Part shown: piece after piece, positions 24,573 to 38,392 of the stretch
Layout of the letters: every line of letters starts with the position of its first letter
Numbering within the stretch: the first letter of the stretch is position 1
Source of the DNA: Pycnopodia helianthoides
Taxonomy: Eukaryota; Echinodermata; Asteroidea; Forcipulatida; Asteriidae
Direction of reading: 5' to 3'
Length of the DNA: 64,000 bases
Assembly: GCA_032158295.1 (NCBI GenBank)
Contig: CM063258.1
Coordinates: forward strand, 6,342,583 to 6,406,582
Made by a program: the position numbers and the translations under genes
The notes under the pieces: generated by a model
Database searches by the model: none
Told to the model about the DNA's origin: nothing
Seen by the model: the letters and a program-made list of their open reading frames with translations, nothing else

Positions 24573-25406
24573 TGTGGACTATAAACCAATTATACTTTGA
24601 AAGTGTACTCTACATACATGTACAGTAAATGCTGTATATAAAAAAAACATATAATGTACATTTGCACACATGTAATGTACATGTATGAACTCAGTGTACA
24701 TGTTATGTACAAGTATTTGTAGTCATACATGTAAGCCATAAAGGTGTGAATATTATGGTATCTTATATCTAAAAATTTGAAGGTTTAACTACATATAATA
24801 GTAATAAAAGTGGACATTTTGGATGCCCTGTTCTTAGATTTCCCAGCAAAGATTGTAAACTCATGAATATTCAGACATTGATGTACAGAGTACGTCATCA
24901 TGCTTTTTCACAATGTAATAATCTTGCCAGGATTGATCTAAAAATCGACATTGGTCATTGGTAGGAGTCTTTGTTTACTGGGTTGATTTGTTTAAAAAAA
25001 GTGCGTGCAAGTGACTCGCATTATAACAGCTGTGACATTATGATGGCGTACGATAAAAGCATAAATGTGTGTCAATTTCTTAAGGCGCAGTCACTCGCCT
25101 AGTTGGTGGTTTTTTTTTTTGTCATGCTGACTCATGCAATAATTAGTTGGTGTTTCCTGACCAACAAGATTCTTCAATTTAAAGACAAAATGATATTTTT
25201 AAAAAAAGTTTATCTTTCGAAAGAGACACCTGGCTCTTTCAATTCGTTGATGGTGACAAAGATTCACAGAGACGGACAAATTTTACAATCAAAACACTCC
25301 CGGTTTCTACATGTAGGGGGATTTTAAATTGGACATCCGGAACAGTATTTACGTAGACTCGAGTTCTTTGAGTTAATTTGTAATCTTTGTAATTTTTTCG
25401 TTTCAG
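24573..25406. other. Upstream flank of the GAPVD1 coding exon
   Basis: AT-rich DNA with several ACATGTACAT-type palindromes. It ends in a pyrimidine-rich acceptor (TTTTTTCGTTTCAG, ending 25406) that probably closes a 5' UTR intron. No coding exon was seen. Confidence 0.4.
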
Positions 25407-25517
25407 TGATACAGATGATGTGAACTTTTAAACACATCTCTTGGGGTGTCATCGAAACCCTGTTCAACTCCTCACTGTTTGACGTGTGGCTTCCCGTGTA
25501 TAGGGCCTCTCTCCACC

Positions 25518-26654
25518 ATGGCCACCCCATCCTCCAAAGCCAGCAATGAGCTCTTGGACCTGGCGCGGCATCTCAAGCAGGAGCGTCTGTACGTCCTGTC
25601 TGAGAAGCAGCTCCTCCAACAGCTCCACGAGGAGGTGACCCAGCTGGCCGACAAGCTCTTCCGGGAGTCCTGGATCACCCAGCAGCAACGGCAGACCCTC
25701 AACAGCTTGACCCTCACGAGAAGCGACGCCCCGCCCAACTACTGCTGCTACCGAGCCAACACCCTGGAGAAGTGCTCCTTCGTGGACAGCTACAAGAACC
25801 TTGGCTTCCACGATACCATGTACGGGGAGTTTTTAGGTTATCTACGGGAGAATCCCAAGGTAATCGCCTTGTGCCTGGCCCTTGGCGAGAAGGAGCAATT
25901 GGAAATGACCCAAGGGGTAGTGCGTTCCATCATGTGTGCTGTCTATGGAAACTGTATCATTCAGGATGACGAACGCCAGGCCCTGTTCTTGCTTCAGAGC
26001 CTGATGGAGCAACAGCTCGCTACTAGTAGTGACCCCCGTCGATTACTGCGCAGAGGAAAGTGCGCCATGAGTATTGCTTTCAAACTCTTCACGGAGGGAC
26101 TGTTCTCTTGCAGGTTGTACCTAACTGCTGCTCTCCACGAGCCCATCATGTCTGTCCTGGTCGACGACGACGTGTGTCTGGAAACGGACCCCATGAAGGC
26201 TTTGGACCTTTTCACCCTGGAGGAGCGCAAGCAGCGTTTCGGCCAACCGGGAACTGAGGAGTTCCGCCAGTGTCTCCAGGCACATCTCGAGTCCATCATC
26301 ACTCAGCTGGTGTCCATGTGCAATCGATTTATCAGCAGTCTGAGGAATAACACGTACTGCTTCCCGCAGAGCCTGGACTGGATCATCACGCAGCTCCACA
26401 AGATCCTCCTGAAGTCGGGTCAAGTGCCCCCGTCCGACGTGAGATCCACGTGCGCCGACCTCCTCATGAACTTCTTCATCTGCCCGGCGATCGTCAATCC
26501 GGAGCCCTACGGGATCACCACGGATGTGATGATCAGTTCAACGGCGAGGTTTAATTTGATGCAAGTCGGGCAGATTCTGCAAGGTCTGGCGATGCAGACC
26601 ACTGGCTCTACAACACCTGGTCAGACGAACGACATCTACACCAGATTTCCAAAG
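25518..26654 (+). CDS. GAPVD1: GAPVD1 coding exon 1, RasGAP-like domain
   Basis: A single 379-codon GC-rich exon. Visible family blocks are LARHLKQERLYV (about residue 14), YGNCIIQDDE, DPRRLLRRGKCAMS (about 172), FKLFTEGLFS, TAALHEPIM, NTYCFPQSLDWI and FFICPAIVNPEPYG (about 319). The FFICPA(I/V)(V/I)NPE motif is the conserved RasGAP core. The exon ends after FPK, in phase 0, at gtaaat. Confidence 0.95.
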
Positions 26655-29600
26655 GTAAATCAATTTAATAGGAAATTTTAGAGGGTTATAGTGATGTGTT
26701 CATTTGACTCTCAGTTTTGAGTTTGGAAAGCCAACAGAACTTTATTTGAGCATAAAATAGCAAGTGAGCAAACTGTTTTTGTCATTGATATTTAAAAAAA
26801 TTAATCACCAAAGCCGATACAAATTATTTAGACAACCAGACTATTGATATATATTCGGTTTCGACTATTGACGTTGTCAACATAAAGGGAGTAAAGAACG
26901 CGAAATTAGATCGAACATTGTTCTCACACTTCTTTGGGTATAAAGTGCATGTAACGACTCGTCAAAATTTGCTGTAATTATGGCAGATCAAAAGTTGATA
27001 ATGGCAGGTGCAAAAATTAATTGTATTATTTGGTTTTACCCATACACCGATGTGTGTGAAGCACCATATACTCAGTACTTTTACCCAATGAAAAAAATCC
27101 GCAGGCATATTACTTGGGTGGGATTGGAGCCCACGACCTTTGACACTTAAGCTTAGTCTTACCACTTAGTCTTACCACTAGACCACCAAGATTGATTGTA
27201 TTAGATGTTAAATTTGCATCGGGAAAAAAGAATATTATTTGGTTATATAGTACCCATTATACATTTGTACATGTTATACACCGATGCATGTAAAGCACTG
27301 TATACTCAACACTTTGTGTAACTTTGATTGTGTCATTGCATTTTGTCCAAGCACAAGTCTAACTTCACACTCTGGAGTAACTGTTGACTTACATTGTGTA
27401 AAGGTGCTGCATACGTTTGGTAATTGGAGCCTACTGATTGTGTTAATCATTATATAAATGTAGAACATACAATAAAACTAACCTGTGAAAATTTCACTTC
27501 AAAAGGTGGTCGCGTTTTTGAGATATCACTGAAAAGCCGGGAGCGAATATTTCCACGCAGGAAGAATATTCCCCATAGGAATACACAGTCTGAGAAGCGT
27601 TTCTCAGATTCAAATATTGGGGAATACAAAATAGTTTCCATAACCGTAGTACTTCAAAGTTAAAAGTTTCTCAAAATTCATCATACTACCCAAAGCTGCT
27701 GTACTTCTCACCAAGTAAGTTTTTATTGCCATTAATTTTCAGAGTCAATTACCAAACGTGTACTGTGCCTTTAAATCCACAAGGACTTAATAAATGACAG
27801 CTTCTTAAATTGTCTTGTTTGTCAATCAGGGCTGCATGTCATCATTCCTTGATACACTGATTGACAACATGAGCTCATCGGACACACCGCCTGAGGTTAG
27901 TCAACTCCAAGGGATGACCAGAACATCGGCGCTCGTTACTGAATCAGAGCTTCAGAATATGGTAAGCAATGGCATCAAACTTGGCATGGAGGTTGGGAGA
28001 GGAGGGAAGAAAAAAGAATGTTTCTGGAACATACACGTGTACTGTAATACATTGTGTAAATACTGGAAATGTTCCAGAGTACTTGGAGTTGCGAAAGAAA
28101 ACAAATTCTCGAACATAATAAGATGTCATTCTCCATATGGGCCTAATTTTGCACAAAAATTTGACCTATTTTTAATGTTGTAAAGCACCTCGGGGTTGGT
28201 TAAGCGTGAGGTGCTCAAATATATCTAATAAATTTGCTTTTTTTAGGTTTCACATATGTTGACGACATGACTCTTAAGTCTTAGTCAAACTTTTAGGAAT
28301 CCTGAACAAACTACAGTACCGCCCAAAATATAAGCCCCACGGTAACACGATCATTGGACTGTGAAACACGAACACGAAACACACGGTCATAAAATAGCGT
28401 GTCTTAATCTGTCCACAACACGATCCCTAGCAGTTAACCCATTAGCCAAGGGATTAACAGACAATAAACTTTCATATCAAAGAAAACGTTGTTACCCGAC
28501 CGGGTTTCCAACAGTAATCATCCGCTTGGCACTTCACTTGGCAGCCATGCGTAATGTACATACGTACATACGTACATGTACATGTAGTGACCACATGCAA
28601 AACAAATTAGATCGTCTCCAACAATGGCCTACTGTGATATGAGACTTAGTTCATCCAAGTGTGGGACCTGCCTTTAATATTGGTGGCCCATTAATTAAAA
28701 TCAAACTGATTGCATGAAACTCCGAGGTGTAGGCCTACATGTTCAAAATAACCTTAAAAGGGACACCCAAATTGATCAGATGTGCAAGTCTTTCTAACTG
28801 TAAGCTATTTTTTTCTCTCTTCGTCAACTCCAGCGTTATTGTTTTTCCTGTTAAAGATTTGTTGACACATTGACTGCCGCCTACGAGTATATTCGTAGTA
28901 ACAGGTGTAACGGATTCTGCCACTACGAGTATACTCGTAGAGAATGAAAGGGCTTTGTATTGTTATTTAAGTACACTGGCATCACTGAGCACGCAACACA
29001 TATGCTTCTGGCAGTGGTGAGGACATACATCCTTAGAATGTGTATGTAAAAAGATAGTATTTTATAGTACCAATTTGGTATGCGCGCATGCGCACCGCAC
29101 TTGGCAAATGGGAACGCCCTACGAATATATGACCGGCAGTCAACGTGTTAATGATCAGGCCAAAAAAAAGAAAGTTCTGTTTCCGATTGCATGTCATTTA
29201 AAAATAGGGTCGGTAGGTCGGAAAGTTTTTTTATTTTGTGTTTCTTTTTTATTCCGATACGATTGACGATACGTCCATGATCGTTCATGTGTTGAGCGCA
29301 ATCAACGAGTTTGCACAACGAATTAGGCAAAATTGCGCGCAAACTGCTTTACACAGCGCCGTGTACACACACGTGCACGCTGCGCATTTCATTGTGGGTA
29401 TTTTTGGCTGGTAGTCGAGTCATTGGACATCGCAGGCTCAAATCATGGAGATATCTGTAAATTCTTCTTGTTATGTTCTGGTTTTTATTTCAAATGTTGC
29501 CTAAAACATGGTAAATTGGTAAAAGTCAGACATTTTCTTCCAGGTAATTAATAGGGTTTTTTTTTTTTTTTCCCCTTTTTGTCCTGTTTTCCCCCCGTTT

Positions 29601-32600
29601 TTTTTAAAGGCCGAATAAAAGGTTTAGGGTCGCGGCGTAAAAACTAGGGTCGGTCGGGGAACCAGAAACACAATCCTTTTTTATTCGGCCTTAGAAACAA
29701 AAACCTCATAAGTGTAAACAAACATTGCCCAATCAAGTGTCGAACTATTAGGTATAAAAACAGTCTGATCCTGTCCTTGACCGGACTTCTCAATGGTTGA
29801 ATTTTAATAGTTTTCTGCTGTTTTTTTAATGGAGCTGGCTTCCGTGTACTTAATTTAATGTTTGTCTTTCTTGTTGAAAACACTTTTTTCTAAATGTGCT
29901 TCTTAGTAAGTTTGTTTTATTGCCGCTGAACTTCTTTGTTGTTAAAAAAATGAAAGTCAGCTCTAGGGCTGCGATGTTTGAATTTTAATAAACCAATTTA
30001 ATAGTAACAATAATTTCATAAGGTTGCTTTAAAGGAAGGTTTATATATATATATATTTTTTTCAATGCTGATTTACACATGTACAGGTAAAATTATGCAG
30101 AAAGAAACAATCAGAGTCTTATGTGAAAGTTTCAGCTGAATACAGTGTACTTGCTGAGAAAACATTAAAATCATGGTATTTTCACAAGAATGTTGAATCC
30201 ATCCTCATTTGGCGAAGGGACAGCGGGTACCAACTGTATTTCTGCCCGCAGCATTTGCAAACTGACACCAACCTTTAGAAATTTGAGAATTCAGATTCAA
30301 GTGTTTTGGGGTGAAAATTTATCCAAACGATAATACTTTCTCAAAATAGTTTACTATTCACAGCTGCAAAGCTTCTCACCAAGTAAGTTTTTATGCTCAT
30401 TAATTTTTGGAGTATTTACCAATCTGTTACCTTACCTTTAAGCATACAATTTGGCTTAAACATTTTCTGCTAAGCGAAAATTAGTAGGATACCAGTCAAA
30501 GATGATGCATATCACATGGTATTCTGCCTGGTAACCTAATTCTGTTAAGCATAACTTATGTTGTGCGAAAGGTACTTTTGTGCTTAAGCAGCTCTGATGA
30601 AATTTGGCCCCGGTTTATCTCAAACGGTTCATTTGAAAAGCTCACCACTCATTTTGATTTTGATGTGCCTTTCTAAACTTCAAGGTGGCGTTCATCCGCA
30701 GAGTACACACCGCAAACCCTCAGAACCAGAACCTCAAAGATCTGGAGCCTCTGTTGTCAAATTTGCCCCAGGTGTCAGTCGCCTCATCTACGACTTCCCA
30801 CGGCGGCTCTTCCCCTAAGATTGGAGGCGGGGGTTCCTCACCAAAGATGGGAGCCCCAATGAAGAAGAGCGGTGTGGCCTCGCGAGGTAAGGTCAAGTTT
30901 GATGGATACCTTGTAGTTTTCAGAGTGTTCTTGGATTTGAAAATTTGCATAATGGAGGTACAATTGTGTAAGGTTTGCGGGTAACACCATGTACATTTTG
31001 GAGTATTTCTCTGCGTTGTGGTGGGAGGGAAACAAAATTGTATTACTGCAAGATCTTGAGGCGATAGGTTCATAAATAATATTTTCATTCACATACCACA
31101 CACACACAGATTCTTGTCATTTGATTGGTGGAACGCGCGTCACGTGTCATCTTTTATTTTGCCATGTCTACCGCTGCGACACTCCAAAATTGTTATATTG
31201 GAGTCCAGTATGGATAATTGTTGGACGCTTCGCAGCGTTGTTTCCAAAATAATCGTTCCCTGCCCGTTCGTTCAAACATTGCAAGGTCGTGTCGCGGCGG
31301 ACAAGGTTGGTGACTTCATGGAGGTGTCCGTATTGTTAAGAAGGTTTTTTAAAAAAAAAATTCAGAGTTCAGGGTGGAGGAGTCTGCGTGTCCATTTTGT
31401 GTTTATTGTGAACAAATTTCAATAGACTAGGATCTATGTATGAGTTATGTGAAACAAATAATAGATGTATTTAAGTGCATTGTCACGGAATCTCATCACT
31501 TGGTGAAATCTGGCTTTTCAATTTCATGAGGCAAGAAATGGAATAGGTCAAATTTCACCTTAAAAATGATTATATTCTACGACAATGCACTGTAATGTAT
31601 CCAATATTTATATAGTATTGGAGAAAATTATTGCATCATGAAAGTCATCCTCTCTTTCTCTAGTTTCAAAGAAGATTCAGCGGAGTTCCTCCAAGAATGC
31701 CCTAGGTGTACCAGAAGATGACGACGGGCTCGATCCAACAATGTCTCCCGACGCCCCGCCGGTATACCAACCGGAAGATGTTCTGATAGTAGCCTTTGGG
31801 AACCAGGGAAATGAATGCCCCGGAATGATTTCAGAGGCTAAGGTATGTCGGGTGTCGATTCAAACAAACATCATTGGCTGGACAAAGTTTCACGATGCAA
31901 TTAACCCTCCTACTGTCTGACCGTTCAATACCATACCCTGTGGTTTTAAATGAAAAACTGTGGCAGCCTGCAATATGTCATGTGCTGTATACATCTACAC
32001 AGTACATAGTCAACCCCCTACTGTCTAACCATTCAATATCACCCACTGTGGTTTGGTGATTGCATCTACAGAGTGCACAGTCAACCCTCCTACTGTTTAA
32101 CCATTCAATATCATCCACTGTGGTTTTAAATGATATGCAAACTATGCCAGCCTGCAATATTATATCATGTGATGATTGCATCTACAGAGTGCACAGTCAA
32201 CCCTCCTACTGTCTAACCATTCAATATCATCCACTGTGGTTTTAAATGATATGCAAACTATGCCAGCCTGTAATATTATATCATGTGGTGATTGCATCTA
32301 CACAGTGCATAGTCAACCCTCCTACTGTGGTTTTGAATGATAGATAAAGAATGCCAGCCTGCTTTATGGTCCCATGTGGTGAATGCATACATCTACACAG
32401 TACACACATGTACATTGATAGTTCTATGCACAGTTGTGCCACCTAACACAACCTTGCAGTTGAATGGTTTCAAATGGTTGTTCAACTCAGTGGGAAATCC
32501 TACCGAGAGTAGGAGGGTTAAACATTTATTCTCATTTGTAACATTAAAAAATAAACTCCTAAAAAAGCCTGAAAGGAACATTGACCAAGTGTGTCAAAAC

Positions 32601-35600
32601 TTATTTTGCCCAAAGCGTGTTATTTCTTTAAAAGAGCACATTACCTTCCGATTTGGTTGCTTTTGGCTTTAAAAAGCATTTGTTATGAAATTAATGTGGT
32701 TGGAAAGATATTTTAAAAAAATAATATAATAATTCACAAAAAAATCCCTTCAAATTGGTTTTCTTTGTGTGTAATTGCATGACAGAAAATAGTCTGCTAT
32801 TTTGTGAAACCAAATTTTTGACTCCACAAAATGGCGGACCATTTGTTCCGCTGATTGTATTTCCAGAGTCAAAATTATATTTTTTCAATCACTACGCATT
32901 AATTACAACACACTGTAGGCCTTTTAGTGCATGAACAACTCTTTAAAAAAGTAATTCCAAGCAGCAAAATTTGAAGAGTTTTGAAGGCACTGCACGCCTT
33001 TAATTTTCTCAAGTTGTCCTTGCTTGTTCAAGTATGGCAATAATACAGTCAATTTATTTGCACAGGCGTTTCCTGGTGTTTATTTGCTTAGTTGATCCAT
33101 CTGTATCCTCAATTGTCCGCAAAATCGTCAACAATATATTTCCTTTCCTTTGATGATTATGACTTCAATGAGGTAGATACTGATGTGTCAATTTACCCCA
33201 ACGGTAAAACTAGCGTTACATGTCCCCAAAACGAAAATAAAATCACACTGTTGATTTTTTTTTTTTCTGGACAGGTTTTGAGTTCCATCCCGTCCCGTCC
33301 CAAACCGGCGTTGGAGCCACCGACCGCCCAGAATAACCTAACGGCAATCAGCGAGCAGCCAGAAAAGCAGCTGCGCTTCTCGGCCGATGCGGATGCGTCG
33401 GGAAACAGTGACCACCTCATGGAGGCGATGTCTATAGGTACGTAGACTGCAGGATCTGTCTCAGGCCCTGTGTAGGACTCGTTTCAGAGCTCCATATCTC
33501 GAATCTTAACATGTGAGAAGCTACTAATCTCACTGGTTTAACATTCCCTGGTCGCATACATTTTTTGGCGTTGGGTTTTGGAATCAGATATTCCTCATTA
33601 ATCCGTCCTTGTCGTGAATTCATTCAGCTCTCAACGATGGACATTTCTGCGGGTTTTAAACACAGTTCATCACGCAAACCTAATACTTGTGTTTTAACAT
33701 ACAAAGTGTGGACTTGAGAACAAAAGAGGTCCACTTAATGTAGGAACTTGAAACACTATGTGGACTTACACACGTCCACACGTGTTGAGGAATATGATTT
33801 TCTTTAAAGGAACATTACAGAATTGGTTTTTGCTAACAAAACAGTTGCTGGCAGTGTAAGCACTTTATGTAATCCACCATATACATAAACTGACAAACCA
33901 GTAGAAGTTTGAGATCGATCGGCCATCTGGGTCACGAGAAAATAGTGAAAAACCAATTACTCATTTGCATGAAATCATATAGATTCAACAGATGAATAAA
34001 ACGCTCACTGAGCGATAAACTCCAATCGAAAAATTAGTTTATTCATTTCTCATCAAATATGACATTTCAGACAGAAATATTTCAAGGGATGTTTTCTACT
34101 ATCATCATCATTAGACCGTGTAAGTTTTGTGTAAATCAGTGATCAAAAGTATATTTTACAAGTTTTTTTCTTACCAATTCTGTAATGTTCCTTTAAGTGT
34201 ACAGAACAAAGGAACGTTCATAGATTGACTGCAACACAGAGCTGTGTGTGTGTTTGCTTGTGTTAGCGCGAGCGCTGATAACGCTTAATGCAGTACGCAC
34301 TCAATTCAGATGAATGTCACACGACCGTCCTGCGCAGAGCACGCTATTGTACATGCATGTAAGCGCACAACAGGCGTCCAAAACCAACCGCCCAAAAAAT
34401 GTATGCGACCATAGAATGTTGATCCGGTGAGATTAGTAGCTTCGTACAGGTAAGATTTAAATTATGGAGCTCTGAAATTTGTCCGCCCTGGAAACGCACC
34501 CTAATATCCAGAACATCAGTGTAGTATTTATACAAAAGTGAAAGGCCTTCAAGCGGGCTAGATCTGAATCTGCATGAAAGTATTTCCACAGATCTAACAA
34601 TGTATCCGAGATATGAAAAAACAACCCACTTTGAATGTTGAACCCTCTACCCTAAAGATGCTTTCCACTTTTGGAATGAAAACAGAAATGTCAGTTTTAA
34701 GTATTTTTTGCATCTATTTTTTGTGTAAACTCAACAAAATGTCAGAGCGGTTTAGTGCATCGGACTCAAGTTCTGGTGGTTAGGTCATCAGGGTGTGGGT
34801 TCGAGTCCCGGTCATGACTCTTTTGCCCTTGAGCCAGACACTTTAATAACTGTTACTCTGGGGTAAATGGTTTACCTGTGGGGGCAGAGATGGCTCTTGT
34901 GATTGATTTAGCTTGGTGCCCTTCATATTTGGTAGCACAGGCTGTGAACTCCCCTGTGAGCTCAGGTGGTTTAAGGAAGGAAATAAAATAGCCCAGTGAC
35001 CAGGGGTAATAGACAGTGCAAGTCTCGCGCATATTCAAACATTTTGGGGACCACTTTGGTCCCACGTACATTGCTTGAACGCGTAAAGGAAACAAACTTT
35101 GACTTTCGCGGGTCCCAATGTTCGAATACGAGCGAGACTTGCACAGTCTTTAATGTTGGAGTGCCATGAGCATCACTGAGTGACAGATTTGAGGGCTATA
35201 TACTATTATTATCATTATCTTTGTCTGCCCCGGCATCTAGTGGCCTCAGAGTATTCCATGGATCTTGAAGGTGAGATGGCCAGTAATCTGAGTGGCCGGA
35301 ATACCCCCCGATCAGCGGTCAGTCTCGCCAGTAGCTCCACGGAGCACAACAGACCCGATCTCATCGACTCAACGCAGCTGCCTAACAATGCCAACATCAC
35401 TGACCGCTTTGGGAAGTTTGAGATCGGGGATGACCTGGAGAAGAAGAAAGCACAGGGAAACCCAGGTACTCTCTTTGTAATACCTTACCGACCTAACCTG
35501 GCCTTTTCGTGCCACCTGGCACATAAGTCCTCCATGCTCTTTTGCCATTTCCCTCTTATCTTTTGCAAAGCACCCGTGTTTCAATTCATGATTTATTATT

Positions 35601-38354
35601 ATTTTATTTCTCGGGCAGATAAAAAGTACAGTAATACACATTGGTAAAAACATTAAAAGATACAGCAAGGGCAATTAAAATACAGAGGAAGGAAAGAGAA
35701 ACAGCTGGAGCCCGAAGGATTGCCTAAAAGATTGCCTGTCTAGAGGCTCTCCTCTCCAGCGGATCCTAAAAGAAAACAACAAATGATTTCCGACCAATTG
35801 CCTTCAAGTCCTTTTCAAACAGTTCTTTTCCGAGTTGTTTTCAGCCTTCCACTGTTTCCCTTGTCCTCTGGTCGCCATGTCAAGGCAGTCATGAAATGGT
35901 GATTGATCGCTTTCCTCAGTACGTGGGGCCGAGGCAGTTCCATCTTCTCCTTTTAACCCCCTGCACTAATTCTTTAAGCTTGTGTTAAATTGTTGAGTTC
36001 TTCAGTTGGGATGATGTTTTTTGACTCTCTTTGTAGGTCTGCCATATTTTACCCCGTTCATGGAATGTTCATCATTCTTCGGCTGCCTCACAGGCGAGCA
36101 AACATTTTTTTTTTACTGCTTTCAGTTGTTAGCAGTTCTTGCTTGTAGAAAGTATTCCTATCTGAGACCGTGAAGCTGATTATGGATTTAGCTCAGAAAT
36201 ATTGTTGAATGTTGCTATTAAAGATAAGGATGTCAGTTTATGTTGCGCCCTCGCTTGATGCCAACAGAGACGTTCAGCGAGACATGGAGCACCGAGGTGA
36301 TCGGTAGCGACACCTCCGAGCCCCCGTCGGAGCCCAACACCACCGAGCGTCTCCAGGAGATTGCCGAGTCTCAGGAGGACAGCGAGCACTCCGGGGCCCA
36401 GGCTGCCTCCCTCCTGGGCATCAGGCACTCCGTGCCGGACATCTCGGAGACGGCCAGCGAGACGTGGAGCGTTGACGTGCTGCAGAGCGACTCTGAACCT
36501 CCGGAAGACAGGATGCAGGAGGTCGAGGATAATCCCCATGAGGAAGCCATTCAGGTCAGTATTAAATTAAAATATGTTTTTGAACTGTATCATTTGCAGT
36601 GGAAGAATGGTATTTCATTTTTGCACCAAGACACTACTGCTGATCACAGAAAGAGCTGGGCTCGATTTCACAAAGAGCTGAGATTGATCTTAACTGCAAA
36701 TCACTCTGTAATTGCTTGAGCAATGTGTGATGTCACAATACAAATCACTATGGCAATATTGGAAACTCATCTTAAGATGATTGTTTAGTGCTTTTGTGAA
36801 ATCGACCTCGAGTGTTGTCTAAACTGGCTCCTCGCAGGCCAGTGGCGTACTGGTCACGTGCTTCACAAGTGGCATATGAAGCCAACACCAGAGTGTGACT
36901 GGGGGAGCTGCTGATCAAACCACACGGCACATTGTCAACGAGTGCCCCAGTAGAAAACTGGAAGGTGGCTTCGTTTGTCTGGCCAGCTGAATGCGACCCG
37001 AATGCGACACTGTTGTGTTGGACATGGACCTCGACATTTGATTCGCCGTTGCATACGAGAGAAGAATTCAAGTTTTGCTGTACAAGTTTTCTGTTATTGT
37101 TATTTTGTTTCTCTGTCAGGCATCCTCATTAGAAGCGGACACGGATAGGACGTCGTCGAAGACAAGCGAGGGCCCCAGTTCCAGACGGAGCTCTTGCGGT
37201 AGTCATAGCATCAGTAGAAGCTCAAATAACGACAGCCCCAGTGTGGACGAGGGTGCTGTCAAGAAAGACACCGTAAGTTTAAGTCGCTTTTCTTCGGTGT
37301 TTCGGACCTGCAGCTGATTTTACAAAACTTTACGCAACTGCGTAAGTCCTTTTGTGCAAGACCTTGTTTTTGGTTCACAACTTACACAACAAATGTCGCG
37401 CAAGTGGACTAATGTCGTAATCGGCGGCAGGGGTTGGCAATTGTAAAGTGAATTTGACTGCACACAATTGCAGTGGAAGGCTTGTCTACTCTACTTTTGC
37501 AATGAATCTCTCTTTAGACGTGTTGATTTAGTGCGAAGAAATCTTAATGATTATGTTTCCCTAAAAGCACTCGTTTCATTGTGATTACAATTGCAAAAGG
37601 GGATCTGACTTTTTTGTCAGACAGATGGCATGTCGTGGCCCAATTTCATAGAGCTGCTTAAGCAGAAAATATTGCTTAAAAATGTTCTGCTAAGCAGAAA
37701 CTAGCAGGATACCAGTCACAAATTGTACATGTGACATGGTAGTTTGGCCGGTAACCTTATTCTGGTAAGCATAATTTTGTTTTGCTTGGCTACTTTTTGT
37801 GCTTAAGCAGCTCTATGAAATTGGGCCCTGGTGTTTTTGATCAGCAGAGTGTGGGTTCGAGTCCCGCTCTTGACGCGTGTGTCCTTAGGCAAGGCAATTA
37901 ACCTAATGTTGCTTCATCCGTCGGATGGGGCATAAGCCGTTGGTCTCGTGTGTTGTGCAATGCACACTTATCGTAAAGAAGAGGGGCTTGCCCCGTTGTT
38001 TCTGGCCTGGTCTGGCAGCATCATGCACCACCTCACCTTGTATCCTTTTCAAGGTATTATGGGTGCTTCGTCTCAAAAAATCATTCTTTAACAAGCTCCA
38101 CCAAATTTGATATTTCGGCACCAGGAGTGTCATTTGTTACAGACTAGGGTGCATTATAAATGTGCACAGCCACAATCATGGGTACACATTTATCCCTGTG
38201 TATATTGAGTGTCTGTACCTTTTAGAAATTGTTTTTATCGGCAGACGGAACCTTTAAAATTTTTTAAATTTTCCTCCTCAGTCTAGCCTTCTCCATATCT
38301 ATTTTTGGATCTCTTTTGTGTGTAAATTTTTATTGAACTTGTGGAGAGAAATAA

Positions 38355-38392
<38 letters not shown>

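Noticed and set aside
32060..32245. Short open frames in GAPVD1 intron 4
   Set aside because: They are translations of the tandem units inside the TTAA/CCC element.
36180..36539. 119-codon minus-strand frame opposite GAPVD1 exon 7
   Set aside because: It is a shadow of a GC-rich coding exon on the plus strand.
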